Assembly (NCBI GenBank): GCA_003342895.1
Contig: PTFA01000005.1
Span: 1,760,504 to 1,824,503, forward strand
Direction of reading: 5' to 3'
Length of the DNA: 64,000 bases
Origin: Casuarius casuarius
Taxonomy: Eukaryota > Chordata > Aves > Casuariiformes > Casuariidae
The translations under genes and the position numbers were made by a program. Of this stretch, positions 23,530-38,500 are shown piece after piece; within the stretch, counting starts at the first letter, position 1, and each line of letters begins with the position of its first letter. Under the pieces are notes generated by a model. The model was not told the DNA's origin. It did not search any database and saw nothing but the letters and a program-made list of their open reading frames with translations.

Positions 23530-26500
23530 CTGAAAGAAAATCCAGCCCCCAAAAGAAGTTATACAACTGTGCTTAAAAATCATAGGCTACCACCTCAGTC
23601 CACAGGCCACACCAAATGGATGTTTACAAGAACACATAATGGTCTTCCTCTCTAGTCATCNCATTCCCTTCCATAGCAGGTGGCATAATCCCACACATGA
23701 AAGATACAGCCAGCATGTTTCTAGAGCAGTTGTCCAGGCTACATGGAAACTCTACTCTAGCTGTGTTTGGTATGCTAACAGATAGTGACGACACCAACAG
23801 TGTTTTGCCGTATGTGTTCATGGGTTAAATCTTACCTCATAGTTGCTATGCCCTTTGCCAACTTTCTTGCCAGAAAGGTTCATGGCATCTCGGGCCCAAT
23901 TATCTACCAGCTTGTGCAGGTCATCTGTGAAAGTCCCTTTTCGGCTAGAGGCAATAGCAGGAGGCTGAGACTGGGGTGCCTGACTGTTCACTGTAGCCCC
24001 GACTGTGTTAGTGCTGCTGGTCCCTAAAAATACAAGAAACAGGAATCAAAACTCTGATTAAGAAGAAAAAAAAAATCACATTTCTCTAGTAAATTTAACA
24101 ACTGTGCTAACGGCACAACAATAGAGAGCCAGTTAAAATGCCATGCACATGAATCCTACATTTCAATTCCAGGACGCACTGAACAGGGAATTACAAGGAT
24201 TCCTACAGTCATTTTTTTTCAGATTAATAGTATTTTGTAGATATGTTTACTTTTCAAGAAGTGCTGCAAGTAGTCATCTTAAGAGGGGAATAGCAGCAGC
24301 CCACAGGTCTTTGTAGAGGAAGGAGGAGATTAGATTTCAACACTAAATGACAGTACCGTCATGTCATTCTCTCATCCTACACCGTTTAATCAGCAGCAAC
24401 CACTATCAGCACAAATCAATTCCACTTTGGAGGACAACGCTGGGTGCTGAGTAAGGAGCAGTACAATCAGCATAGCCAGCTGCTCTGTAGAAAGTTATCT
24501 CCTCTTCATAGAATGAAGAAAAAAATTCACCCAGATTACACAAAGAAACACAGTGAGAAACAGCAACTGTTGTTTCCAATAGCTGCCATACTTATGTTCT
24601 TGAGGATAACCAGATGGGACTGTCTTCATCCACCAAACAGCCAGGATCAGCAGAAGTCTGCACTGCATTAAATTTTGCTTTTTGCCTCTGAAAGCATTTT
24701 TTGGCCATTATGTTCAGATTTCCTATGTCAGAAGAACAAGCATTTCAGATGCAAACAACTAACACAGCTTAAAAGAAGGCAGAAATGAGAGTAGTTCCCT
24801 GAACATGCTTTACAAGTTTTTCCATTCACTGGGCTGACTGCAAGAACAGAAAATGCCTTCACATAAATACCAGGCTTCACTTCTGTTAGAAAACTCGCTG
24901 AAAATTTTCCTGTAGAAAATACCTAGAAGCTTCATTTTCAATAGCCTCACTGTCCCCCTCACACTTGTAAACAAATGACTACACTCAGATGTAAGCTTTT
25001 CAAAAACAGATACTGTATCAGTACTAGAGGAGATTGTATTTTATCAAGTAAGCTTCCTAAATTCCTAGCAGTATTGCAAAGTATTCTCATTTACATATGT
25101 TAAAGTTATGGTCAACCATTAGGCCCATATGTCTTTTTTGAAGGATATGGTAAAAGCAGAACAAATCTAGATTTTTCAAATCTGTTTAGTACAAAACCAA
25201 TCAAACACAACAAAATAAGCACCTTGTCGCTGCAGCACTAAACCCAGCATTTGTTGCAAGCACATATCCTCAGCTACTTGTTTCTTAAAGTTACTCAAAC
25301 ATTTCTATTCACACGCTCTTAAGACTGCAACTGGGAAGTCTAGGAAAACCTGAGTGTATGGCAGACAGTTGTGAAGAAAACTGGCTAAAAGTGGAGCATC
25401 AAAAAGCCCAGCAGTGAAATCACCATCTCTATTGCAGAGGCCAAATGACAAAGAGTCACTGTCTCTGGCCGGACAACTAATTCATCTGTACCGCTTTCCC
25501 TTGCTAAGAGCCACAGTCCTTGCAACCTCTGTATCTCAGATAGAATGGGCTCCAAATCCCTGCGGGAATGTTTCATATTAAGGAGTGAATTAGGTAGGTG
25601 ACATACTTACTATGCAGGACAATTAAGCAAAGTGTTACTGCCTCTAGTAGTGCTGAAGAGGAAAGGGGATATGTCCCCCTCCCACCAATTCCAACTCAAG
25701 CATGAAAGTGGCTCCCGTGTGGCTGCCCACAAGCAGGGCAGCAGTCACCACAGGCAGGCAGACCCATGCAATGGCACATGCGAAAAGGAAGGAATAAAGG
25801 TTCCCTGACCAGGGTGTGCAGCAGCAGCTCAGACGAAGAGTGATAGGAACATTAAGAGTGGCAAGAAAAATCTACAATGAAATAATGAGAACCTTAAGCA
25901 GGCAAAATGTGGAAAGGGCTTGGAATACCCTTATTAAATAACAGCAATGATATGAAAAGTGAAATTAAGACAAAACAGGCGAAAGCAACAAACAGATGTA
26001 CTCAAGAGAAGCTGTCAATTGCAGTAATAATCACATTCCACTGTCAGGGTTCATGCAGGGATTGACACACTCTCTCTCATCCTCTTCATGATGGCCAATA
26101 TCTGCTTTTGATATTTTACATTTCCACTTTAATCAGTAAGCTTACAACCTGGGATCCTGGACCTACTCTAGAGAGCTTCCTCAGGCCATGAAAGGGAGAG
26201 AATTAGTCAAGAGAATTAACCAACCAGAGTGCATTCATCTGAAGATGTGAAACATGGTTTAGGAATGTTTTTGAGTGGTTTTGAAAAGGGCTGGATTTGT
26301 TCAGGGTTTGGGGGAGGTGGCAAAGGTGGGAGGCAATGAAAATTTTGCTAACAAGTGATTTTGTTAGGAAGCTCCCATCTCAGGTCACAGACAGTCAAAG
26401 GCAGATCAGCCTGCGCTGTTAAAGGTGAGCTATAAAATTACTAGAGCTCCAACATAGTGTCAGTTTAGAAAATGACTTCTCAGGAATTTTGTATTTCAGC

Positions 26501-29500
26501 TCCAACGTAATGGCTACCTGCAGAGGCTGCCATCCAGAAGAGTGTGAAAGGGAAGTGCTTCAACTTGTAGCGTTCGATGGAAACACCCCCCCACATTCCT
26601 GCTCAGTCACAGCAACCGTCCCCAGTTCTGCTCTGACATGAAGGATCTGAAATGAAACAGGCTTCTCCCTCTTCAGCCTGCTACCTGTAATACCTTCATT
26701 CTGCCCTCTTATTTCCCCCCCCCCCCCATAAGCCAACAGTCAAAAGACACTTATAAAACAATCTTAAATCACAAACACACACAGGCATTTCTAAGCATTT
26801 CTTGCTTTGGGAGACACTTCTGAGATCTCCAATGGCTTACTCTTACTCATTTAAGATGTTGAAGGAGTCTCTGCAATTGGGTCTGTGACAGAGCTGGCAA
26901 ACCCAATCAGATCTGTAAACAAAGCAGCTGCTCAAAGGCACAATTTTAGCACGTTACCGTGAGCAACTNACCCTAATGCTCAATTCACTGCCATGAGCAA
27001 TGAGCAAAATGCTCCATAGCGAAGGCGAGCTGCTCCTTGCCTCCACTTGTCTGCAGGAGTGGTAGCCAGACTATTAAATATGCTAACAAAGGAGTACACA
27101 TTAGAGGGCATAACAGAGACAGACAGATGCTGTGCTGGAGACAGTCAGGGAGGTAAGGCTTCAGTGACCAGAAAAAGCTGATGAATAGCTTTACGATCAG
27201 GAATCGGAGATAACAAATAAGATAATTACTACAGAGCTGGTTGCAAGGACAGACTTTTTTCACCATCTTCCCTGAAGCACAAAGAGAGAGTAATTTGTTA
27301 AAAGGTAAGAGAAACAGTGAGAAATGTTTAGTATCAGCAAACAGCACGAAAAGCTCAGTGAGAAACAGAGGACACAGCACAGCAGGGCTCTGCTTGTGTT
27401 GTAGTAACACCCTTACAAGTTACTACTGGGACATTCTAGTAAAAACCCAAAAGATTGGTCTGACAGTTCGATCTGTTGGACTTCCAGAAAAACCCCAGCC
27501 TCCTGCATTTGTTCTTCAGAATTCCTAAACCATGGGGAAGAATGCTAGGAAATGTTGTTGTTACAATTGGTTACCACAAAAGGAATAAGCAAGTAAATCT
27601 TCCATCTCAGTCAGGAAGTAGAAAGCATTTTAACAGCTCTAAAAGTATGATTACTTCACAAAATGAGGAGAATTTGATAGGTCAAGTGCTTTTGTAGTTT
27701 GTTCCCCTATCTTCCCAAGTTCTCCCGGATACAGAGGAACCGTTCAGACTTTCCCTGCCAAGCTGTACCACTCTGTTTCTCCAGCTGCACAGTTAAAAGC
27801 AGTTACTGCACTGTTTCCTCAATGCTGCTGATTCTAAACGAGCATCTTTTCCAGTTGTCACTCTCCGCAATAGTCTGCGATAGCATCTCAAGGACAAGAC
27901 TCCAGGAAGCAAGCAACCTGGGACAAGCCAAGAGCCAGGCCAAGCTGTGCCATGCCTTTACAAGCATTACCTGCTTTTACAGGACAGCTACAACAAACTT
28001 CTCACAAGAAATCCATTTCACTTATCACCAATCCCATGAGCAAGAGATACACATGCCAAAGGATTCCTTTTATAACCAGATGATGTACAATTTGCAGCAA
28101 GTCAAGGCCTTATAAGTACATGATACACTCTCATACATTCAGCTCATTGCCAGTTCCAGAAATGGAATGGCTGTTCTTTATACTCCCACCCCAAAAAAGG
28201 ATAGGCCAGACTAAGGATAATTTTTAAAAGTTAGCTTTGGTAAGAATTTAACTTNTTCCAAGAAAGAAGCCATAAATCTTTGAATTGCAATTGGCAATTA
28301 GTGCACCTCTGCACATCCTCCAACCAAAACTGGTTAAGGATACTTGATTTGAAGGTCTACAGAAGAATTACATACCATTAGTACTTAAATCCCCAAATCC
28401 AGTGAAGTCAGACCAAGGTATCACTGCAAAACTCAACTGCCAGGAGAAGCCTTCCCCTTCCCGACTCCCTCCCTTCCAGAGGATGAAGCTGGTTGCATTG
28501 CAGCTGTCTCTGCAGAAGACCAGGTCAAGTTGCTGCACATGTGTATCCGGCTCAGCTGAGCTGCAGCCTACTGTAGCAAGGCAGATGCTACAGATGTGGG
28601 ACTAGCAGGTAGTGCGGCAAAGGTCTCTTCAGAGCACTTACAGCTTTCTCATTCCAAGTCATTCCAGAGGGTGAGAAACATGTCAGAGCATTCAAAGGGT
28701 CCAGCCTGCAGAAGCAGCATGGGAGACGTGGCAGCACTCCCAATAAAAAGCATCACATTAGCAGCCTCAGCTCAAGCATATCAATACTTCAGACAATCAC
28801 ATCAGAAGTTTGAGGATCTCTTTTTAATCTGGCCTAATGCAAGTTCAAGTGAAAGGATTTTAAAAACGGCTGGAAGATAACTTGTGTGGGTTGACAGGAC
28901 ATCTGAAGACATCTAATTCCCCATCTTCACTGCTATTTGTGGCATATTTAGTCCATCTTCTAGTCACAGAAAGAATTTCTAAACCTGGGCCCATTAGTAG
29001 CTAAGGATCTCCTGAGTTTTTTTCTGAAAATATTTTACAGATATGTTTAAACCCCTCAGCACTTTGATCTTTAACTATCCTTCTGCTAATGAACATAAGT
29101 CAGTTTTAACTGCTCTGCACTGTAGTCTGCATGCTGTCAGCACTAGTGCTAAAATACATTCAGCTTGCACAATAGTTTTACTACTGGAAAAGGTAAACCT
29201 TTCCCCTATCAGTTATAACAATATCACCCCAATGAAAGAATAATTTGGGAAACACAAACCTTCTGCGTTGTTTCACTAGAAAAACACCTCCCTTCCAAGT
29301 TTCATGTTTGGCAATACACACTGAAGTGTAATTACTAGGCAGGCCAAAAGTAAAGGCCCATGTACCCACAACTTGCAACCTCTCCCCAGTTTCTGCCATT
29401 TCACTGAACTATCCAGATAGGTTTCCACCCAAAGCTTACACCCAAAGCTTACAGAAGTTGGTGCTTGTCACTATGAGTTTACTAACAGAGAATACCTAAC

Positions 29501-32500
29501 ACGAGAACCCAAACTTCTAAAGGTGTGCCAAGAGCAGCTCAGCCGAGCCATGGGATGGGAGGGAATACAAAGTGGCAGATGAGAATGGGCTGCATGAAAC
29601 AGTCAGATCCAAGCAGCAGAAAAAAACAAAGAGACAAAACAAAAAACAGACAAGGAAGGAGTAAAGGTGTTACACACAAAGAGCCAAGCAGGGCGTACTC
29701 AGAAATCGGGTCCTCCTGCCACCAGGCTTGAACGTCACTCTCTCAGATGCACAGTTAAACTTCGCACAGCCTGTGAGAAAACAAAAACGGGAAGAACAGA
29801 GAAAGGAGAGGAGAAGAGACAGAACACCACTACAAGATGTTAGCAACTTGAGGTTGGAGGGGTGAAATGCATTAACATGGCACACAAGAACAAGCCTCAA
29901 AGAGTGGACCAAGGAGTATGCAGACACAATATATGGAGCAAAGAGATTCCTTCCAAAGCATCCAGACATTAGGCCAAGTTTGCTCTGTTAATTTCCAGCA
30001 CATAACCCAACTATAAGGTTGCAGTCAATAGGAAAGACAAATCCTGGCAGAAGTATCCAATTAGAAAAGGCACTGTGCAACTCTAAGTACAGGGAGGCAC
30101 AAGTAGCTCCAATGTACTTGAAACAGTTCATTAAAAAAAAAAAAACTAAAGAAAATTTCTCCCAAAAGCCTTTTTCCATTTTCTTTTTTTACTTCTCCAG
30201 TTCTAGCAAAACCACTTGTTAAAATTGATGCATTCAATCAGCCTATGGGAAAGCTTTTCAAAATGGTGTTAAAGGATAAAAACTGAAACACCTAAGTCCA
30301 TAGAAGTACAGGAATCATAACCTATGATCCCCTCAATGACTGGCAGAAAAAACCTTCCCTCCCAAATAAATCAGAGATGAGTCTTTGAGAAATTATTTAA
30401 TAATATAACAACAAATTACAAGTAATCCATGACTTGAGTAAGGTGAGCAGTTTATTCCTACCACTCCATCCTCCCATGCTAAGTCTTCCTTCCAGAATAA
30501 CTCCTGAATGCACAATTGCAGAACATGAGTCTTTTTTTCCACCTCAGATTACTAAAAACTTCCACTGATAGAAACAGCCAAAGCAGTTTCGACATCTAAA
30601 GGACTTTCACTGCCTTCTGAAATTTCCTAGCATTTCAATTATCTGTTTGCACAAAAGCTGCTCCTCCCCTTCTTTAAATCTCACTTCACATTTGCCTTCC
30701 CATTCTCATCTCTCTCTTTATCCTTTCAGCTTTTAGCTAACGCCTTTCTTCCAGATCAGAATACCGCTGCTATCACACTGCCTTCTTTTGTATTCTCCTT
30801 AGTGTTTTCATTAGAGGAGAGGGGTTCATATACTATATATTCATCACTTCAGCAAAAACTTCAGCTCACTTCATCTATGCGAGAACACAGAAATCTAGTT
30901 GCAAAAAAACATTCTTATTAGTCTCCAAACATAGGTCAAATTCCCAATCTACTTTATAATATGTTTTAAAAATCAAGTTTCATCAGGTTGAGCATTCCTC
31001 AAAAACAACACTGATGCAAAACTTGACACTAATTCCGTCTAAAGTCTTACCTTGGCCTGGTGCAGAAAGGCTTGGTACCGAAAGGGCACCATCACTGGTA
31101 AAGGCAGAGTAGAGATTTTCGCTAGAAGGTGAAGGTTTGAGGGGCTGTAACAAATGGTTCTGTCCAGTCTCTGGCCCGCTACCAGGAGGATGAAGAGTCT
31201 GCTGTGGGGGCAAGACCGATGGTGCACTCTGAGCTGACAAATTGCCTACAGGAAGAATCAAGATGAAATACATTTAACATTTCAGCTTTCCCAAATTATT
31301 TTCCAAGTTTTTGTCATTGCTCCCAATGGATAGGAGAAACAACAGAGGAAAGCATGATTGAACATTTAGGGGGGAGTGAAGTCACTAGCAAGTAGCTCAA
31401 ATGCTCATTTGAGCTATTATGCCAGTGGTACAGGGAAAAAAAGTCACCTGAAGGACATCATCCTCTGGTCAAGCATGACAACTGGGGGGACGGGGGGGGG
31501 GGAAGAGCCACACACCACAGCAGGGAGGGAACCACTATATAAGATTGTGAAAAGTTAATATTAATTTGATTTAATTTAGTTTCAAGGCAACTATGTCTCA
31601 GCTCACTGCCACAGGCTCATACATAGCTCCTCTATTACATAACAAAAATAGAAGTGAACACCCTGGGTGACTGGATATATATGTACTCTGCTGAGTTATG
31701 TAGATTTACCAAAAATATGCTGTAAGCAGTAACAAGTACTTCTGCTCACAATGCTGGCCCTCCAACATTGTTTACTTGGTGCCATGGGATTTGAGGGATA
31801 TCTACACCTACACAGCAAGGATCTGAAATCCATGCCATTCAAACAGTCATAGAACTATTTTTCTGAGTTCTATTTAGTATGAAAATAGTTTTAATAAGAA
31901 TGTAATCCTTCACTATTGAAACTTTTTCTTATTCAGTTTGGAAAGTATATAAAAACACTACTCCATAGAAATTCTCTACTTTGACATCTATCAGCTATTA
32001 TTTTAGTTTCTGAAGTGTAAGGATACCAGCAGTACTATGCTCAAGTGCTACTAAAGTGGGGGGGAGGGGGAGAGAAGGAAAAAAAAAAAAAAAAAGTATT
32101 TCAGTATGTCAGTATGTGAGTAAAGAAACCAGTTCCATTCTGCAAAATCAGATCCAGAAGGGAATAAGAAAAGTTTATCTAAAAACCAAAGTTTTTCCCT
32201 GTACTTTAAATTTACACTTTTGACTCTGGAAAGGATATTCCCCAGTCCTAATCAGAGCCCTGAGACTAGTCTCTACAAAATAAGACCCAAAACTTTAAAA
32301 TTACTCTTATGAAACAATATAATAACACTGATCTTTCAGTCCACAAACTAGCAAAAGCCATTTAGAAGTTTTTAAATTTAAAGGTCTCTCTTTAAAGATC
32401 TCAGCATGAGACAGAACCAACAACGTACTATCTACATTAGAAGTCATACTGGCACTCAAAAGGCTTGGGAAAAAGTCTTACCTGATAGCTGAGGGCTCTT

Positions 32501-35500
32501 ATTTCCCTGGGAGCTGCTACGACTGGATTTGCTGCTTTTTCCTTTAGTGGGGCGTCTCCTCCTTCCCGAAAGGGGTGCAGCCGGGGGGATAATTACTGCA
32601 GGTGGAATCTTTCCCAACTTTGTGTATAGTGATTCAATCTCCTGCTTCTGGCGGCTCTGCAGCTCCTGGATCTCTTTAAGGTGCCTAAAAAGTTACAGAA
32701 GAAAATTACTTAAAAAATATAGGTATATACATGCAATATATTGTATAATATGTATGTATATTGTACATATACAATTACATGTATATACATACAATCCTTC
32801 CCCCCCCCCCAACATGAGCATCTTTAGTCAAACTCCCACTAACATGCAAGACAGGATGAAATATATCTTGACCACAAATAACCACTGAACACATACAGCA
32901 AAATACTTGTCATTTTCCACTGTGGTCTCATTGTGGCCAGAATTCCAANACGAAGTTCCCAATGTTGTAATTGTAAAGCCGGGATAAACAGAAGTACAAC
33001 AAAGGACACACACCTACTGTAGAAGGTCCAATCATTCAACATAAATGCTACAGAAATAACTAATCACTCATTTTGAGAGGTATGGCCTTGGAGACTTCCG
33101 TGTTACTATTGTATCAAATTTTCAGAGCTGTTATATACACAAGATATGAAATTGCCAGGTGCCATTTAAAAAGTTTGACTTCCAACATAAATAAATTAGT
33201 GCGTCACATTCCTTGACTTTTAAGCTTTTCTCTAAGCCAACAGGGATTCTTCAGGAGGAGAGAGAACCATCAGAAATGCCAGAAGTGCATGTTAGAAATG
33301 CAGAGCTGTTCGTCATTTAAAATAAGACATCAATATTTCCAATAGCTACTAAATTTCAATGGTATGCAAGAACTATAAATCTTCAGAGTTTCATCTCATC
33401 CATACTGTGACAAATAATCTACATATAAACATATGCGGCAAGACTACAGATCAGAAAATTAAGCTTAGCAAGTGCGTGCATGCGTTTTTGGAATAACTAA
33501 TGTACTACTTCACCTCTAAAAAAATCTTACTTACCATGCAAAGACTGACAATCAGTCCTGACATTTAGCAAAAGTTTAATCTTTTAAGGTAGTCTATCTT
33601 TCTTTTTTTAAAATAAAAAATACAGTCTAGATGAAATGAAAAGAAGTTCATATAGTCTCTGTTACACACATTGCACACTTGACTNTTTTATTCTCAAAAT
33701 GGAAGGGGGAGGAGGAAGAAAAAAAAAAAAGGCATACTTCTCCCGTAACCGACGGAGTTCCAATTTCAAGTCTTCATCTTCAATATCCGACTCGTTGTCA
33801 CTGCTCATGTAAGAAGAGTTGAATGAGTTGCTAAGGCTCTGAGCAGGGAGGCTGATCTTTGACCCCAGGGGCTGGTGGGAGTCTGGGCTCCCCGAGCCAT
33901 CATCCAGCTCCTTAGCCATCCCGCTCAAGAAGGCAGCCTCCAGCTCCGAGGACGGGCCATTCATGTGTGGGGACTGCCTTCCTTCCAATTCTTTCTGAGG
34001 AGCTGCAGCTGAAGCAGCAACTTGTTCCAAGTCCACAGAGAGAGGAAGAGTCATTGGCTCTTTCTCTGCACAGGTGATCTCATCCTGAGTCTTGGACACT
34101 GAAAAGCGCCCCACTTGATCCATTGTTGTTGTCACCTGGAAGCGCCCAACCTTCGTAGGTTGACCAACATCTACTGGCAATTGCACCACAGGAACTGGGC
34201 AAGGAATATCATCTACCACATCCAAGGATGAGCCAGCGACAGCCTCACTTTTCCGACTACCAGCCTGCTTTACCAGTGTACTCTCTGGGCTACTGCCAGA
34301 AAGAGATGAAGATTCAGAGGAGGTGGTTTCAAATTGCACTGGCTTAGTTTCAGGTTTGTCACTCTCTTTTAGCACATCATCCACTGCCACTGAGACCTAG
34401 GATAAAAAGATAAATCAAGCAGACTTTTAGTTCTTCCTTAACATGGTGCTCCAATTTACCTCGCAAAAGTAACAAGTATCTGAGAGGGGAAAATAACTAG
34501 TTTCCTTGCAATGTCACATGNAAAGTTTCTTCCACCTTCTAAGTATCATGCTGCCACTCAAAAACAACAGTTCTGGATAATTTGGATGATTTAACTCCAG
34601 AAAACAGAAGATTCAGAGGAGACTTTCTTCACAGACAAGACAAAGTGAGTATCCCAACATTAAGTTAGACAAAAAACAGTGAACATTAAAGACCAAGGCC
34701 AAGAATCACATAGCTAAGGCCTGACACGATGAAGTGCTGTCTTCACAAACTAGACCTGTATAATCTAGTGCAACCTCTGCCTTGAAAGAGAACAGTGTCT
34801 GAACAAAACACCGCATTCACAAGCTTAGTATGGACACTTTCTCTCAATAGGAAAGTCTCCCAAGAGGCAAACTGAGCCAGCAATAGGCAGTAACTGCTCG
34901 GCAAGGATTCCGGATCAACGACCAGACCAGTTTAACATTTCCTACCTGAAACCGTCCCATCTTAAGAATACCAGCTCCTGCTGTGGTAGCCATAGCACTG
35001 CTCTCTCCACCACATGATGCTGAAACTATGAAAGAAGAGGATGGGACAGAGAAGAAAATTAGAAACAAATTATTTGAATTCCAACCATTTCTTTTTTATC
35101 TAGNTCAAACTTATCAGTTAACTTTTGGCAGGCCTTTGGATTCATTGAACCTGATCTCATTTCTCAACTTTATCATTTAGAATATAAAACTGCAGTTTTA
35201 AAATGAAGTATTTTTCTATAAAGTGTTCCTGCAAAGTACAGTAGCCAAAGAATCAAAAACAGACAAAATTTATGTAAGGCAGAACTGGTAATAGGAATTT
35301 TCTTCATTTTTTATTTTAAGTCAGTACCCACAGTGATTAGCTGAATTTCACAAATGCCAAAGACAATTTATTAACAGAAAAGTGGTTAAGTTAGAGAAAT
35401 GCTATAAATCACTTTTTTTTTTTTTTTCAAAGCAGCCTATCTGAAGCCTTCAGAGCTGGATTCTTGGATGTCAGCTCCAAATTTTATTGCTATATGCACT

Positions 35501-38500
35501 GATGGTATAAGGTTACAAAGCTGAGAAATAGCAATCTATTTTTAAACCAGTTGTATTGGACAACTTGCTATGTTTATTAAGCAACCTCCCCGTTCATTTA
35601 GTTTTACCATCTAAACTTCAGCAGGCAGAAAACACCTCATTTTCTCATAAGAAAATGAGTTCTATGATACAGTTTACTATCAACACACCAGAATGGAACT
35701 ATACTATTTTCCTATTGGTTTTATTCACCTTTGAAGGTTTGCCATTGAACTTCAGAGGCATGTGCAAGTTCTCAAATATTGTTTACTAACTAGTTTAGAA
35801 ATAATTTTAGTACTACATTGACAGTCTCTAAAAAAAAATTTTTTGTTTAATTAAAATAAGCAGGGGAATACTGACTGGAAAGTTTCATACTCCCCCCCCA
35901 AACTGCACTTGTTTTATACATCCAACACATTCTAGAAGTTCCCAGAACTGGTAAACTTTAAACTGTTGAACTTATTTAGATTTGAAAGTTATTGATCATT
36001 CAAGCGTCAATTGTTCATCATCCACTCGAAACTCAGTTGAGAAGTGAGAACACAGTCTTTTTCCTACTATCTTTAATTTTTTTAATTGTTTAATTTTTAT
36101 TTCTCCATCTATATAGAAAGGAAACTCTCTTAGGTTAGGAAGAGAGCGCTACATATAGGACACAACATAATGACACAAAATGAAAGGCCTTACTCCTGTT
36201 GCCAAGAATATATCACAAGACAGAAAACAGTTCCTTCGCATCCTGAAGCTGTACCTTAGCAGCGTACTTGAGATTCTTTGCAGGTCTTAATTTAGCATTT
36301 TGGATGGCTTTAAATCTTAGATCAATTACTATAACATGTATATATCATTCCCATCTCCTGGCCTACAGTGGAAAATTTCAGTCTAGTTATTAAAAACTAG
36401 TACACTTCCTAAAAAATTTGCCATTTTCTGACTTCTTAAAAAATTTTGTTTCCTTCCAGCTTGCTAGTCCGTTCAATTTGGTGTTATATCTCCAAGTTGA
36501 GGAACCGTCTGAAATAATAAAAGGCTGTTTTACCATCTTTTGGAGACTGTGCTGCTGTGGACACCAGCCCGGTAACCGTTGTGGATGCTACTGAGGGCAC
36601 AGACTAAGTTCAAGGAAAAAAAAAGAAAAATTAATTTGATTGAACTCTATCTATCACTTTGCGTAATATAGAATCTTTTAATTCCATCAGGACTAAGATA
36701 CGACCCATGACAAGAACAATGCAAGAGATTTTTTAACCTCCAAAGCAAGCAACATCAGGAACAGGTTTTGCACACCTTATGACCTGAGACTGCCAGCAGA
36801 ACCTCCTTTTTTTCATTTTGCAGAAGTAAGGCATAAGTAGTCACTTGGAGATCACTATGTCAATCATTATCCTGTTTTCTATAGAACTTTTGTTATAATC
36901 TCTAAAAAAGTTCAGAGCCACAATTTAAACATCTCTCCCAAATTAAGACTGACATACTGCTCATTTAGTATTCTTTTTCCCCTTATTCCATGGTTACTTC
37001 CCCTTTTAGTTTGATACAGTTGTCCAATGACTTCACCAGAAAAGCTGCATTAAGTTGTAACACCAAAATTAGCCTCTAGGAACACAGAATCCACTGCAAC
37101 CTATATGTTTTTCTCGTAACATGACAGCATCACATCTGGTTGCCTCAGTCCCACAGTCTAAAAGGTCACTCTTCAGTCTGCATTTACAGAGTTGAGTCAA
37201 AAAGCAGAATACTGAACATTTTTATTTTAAAGAGTTTAAAAACTGGCACAGTGGTATTAAAGACAGTGAACTAAGAGCACAAATGCGAGAAAACATGGAA
37301 GTTATTCAAGACCACTAATTGCTAGGTTTGCAAACTTACACAGGCAGGAGCAGACGTCACTGGAACAGTCTCCGGACTAAGGGTTCTTCTCAGCTTAGCA
37401 TCCAGATCTTCCAATGGCTGCTGGGACTGATGAAAAAAGAAATAGTAAACAGCTGCTCTAGCACAAGAGAAACACACACACTGCATTTCAGAAACTGCAG
37501 CCATGTTTAATATTCAAATTTAAAGCAGTCGGTACAGCTGCAATATTTCTATCACCTTTAGTTCCTACATGGTTAAATTTCACATGTATAGCAAAGCAAG
37601 ACTGGAAGAAACTGAAGTAACACATTTATTAAAAATAGAAAAGTGTTAACTGGTATTTCTATTATTCCTTAAGTTGGATTTTTGCATTCCCACTCTGCTG
37701 AACTGTGTAAACACATTATGAGCCTCCAAGTTCTACAGTTTCTGATCCATAAGGAGGAGGTGGTAGTTTATATTATGGATTATGCAAACTCTTGAAGTAA
37801 GAAATTAAAAATCACAAAAACAAGCTCTTAAAAGACTTCAAACACATACTTATTATTTCAAAAGCAAACATCCTCTTCAGACTGAGGATAATACAGAAGT
37901 TTAAAAAAAATCAAATTTTTCTTAATTTTGAGTCAGAAGTTGCCTCAAAGACGCTATCCGGATGGACTGACTTTAAGAGAAAGAGGGCAGTAGGGGCAGA
38001 GTCTCTCTCAAGTAGAATTGTTACTTAGATTTCAGCTGCTTGAGTCCTCATTCAAAAAGACTCAAGTTTGGCTAAATTACTAGGAGAGGAAGGGACAGGG
38101 AAGGCTATGGGGAGGGAGATATCTAAAATTATCTTAAATATGAAAAAAGCTTGGATGCACTTAAAATTGTGAATGAGGGCCACATCCATAAGATAAATAT
38201 GAAAGAAAACAAGTGCTAGCAGATGTCATTAAGTTGGAATTTTGACCCCATATAGTAGAAATTTCTACCCAAACTTCAGCATCATGAATCTCTCCAAGGC
38301 TTTTATATAAGAAAGCCAGGACTTGATAGGGCTGAAACTGAGGGCATGGCAACAGAAAAATGTTACCTTCCACTTCCAAGAAAGTTGAAGTTAGAGGTAC
38401 TCCATAGCAAAAAAAAAAAGAGATTTAACAGATTTGCCAGGATCACATTCCTCCTGAATTGTAGATTTCAAAACAAGGAAAAAACACAAAACAAAAAACT

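Larger units (their letters stand above)
24024..31050 (-). other. WNK1 large intron between W20 and W21 (hosts W20a, W20b)
   Basis: About 7 kb. Apart from the two cassette exons I see a 13-base C run at 26715-26727, a short tandem duplication of ACCCAAAGCTTAC at about 29427-29452, and short open frames without support. The - strand frame at 26985-27410 is simply intron around W20b. Confidence 0.55.

Noticed and set aside
26985..27410. A 141-codon open frame on the - strand
   Set aside because: Only the 42-base core (27230-27271) has splice sites and a plausible peptide; the flanks are hydrophobic intron translation.
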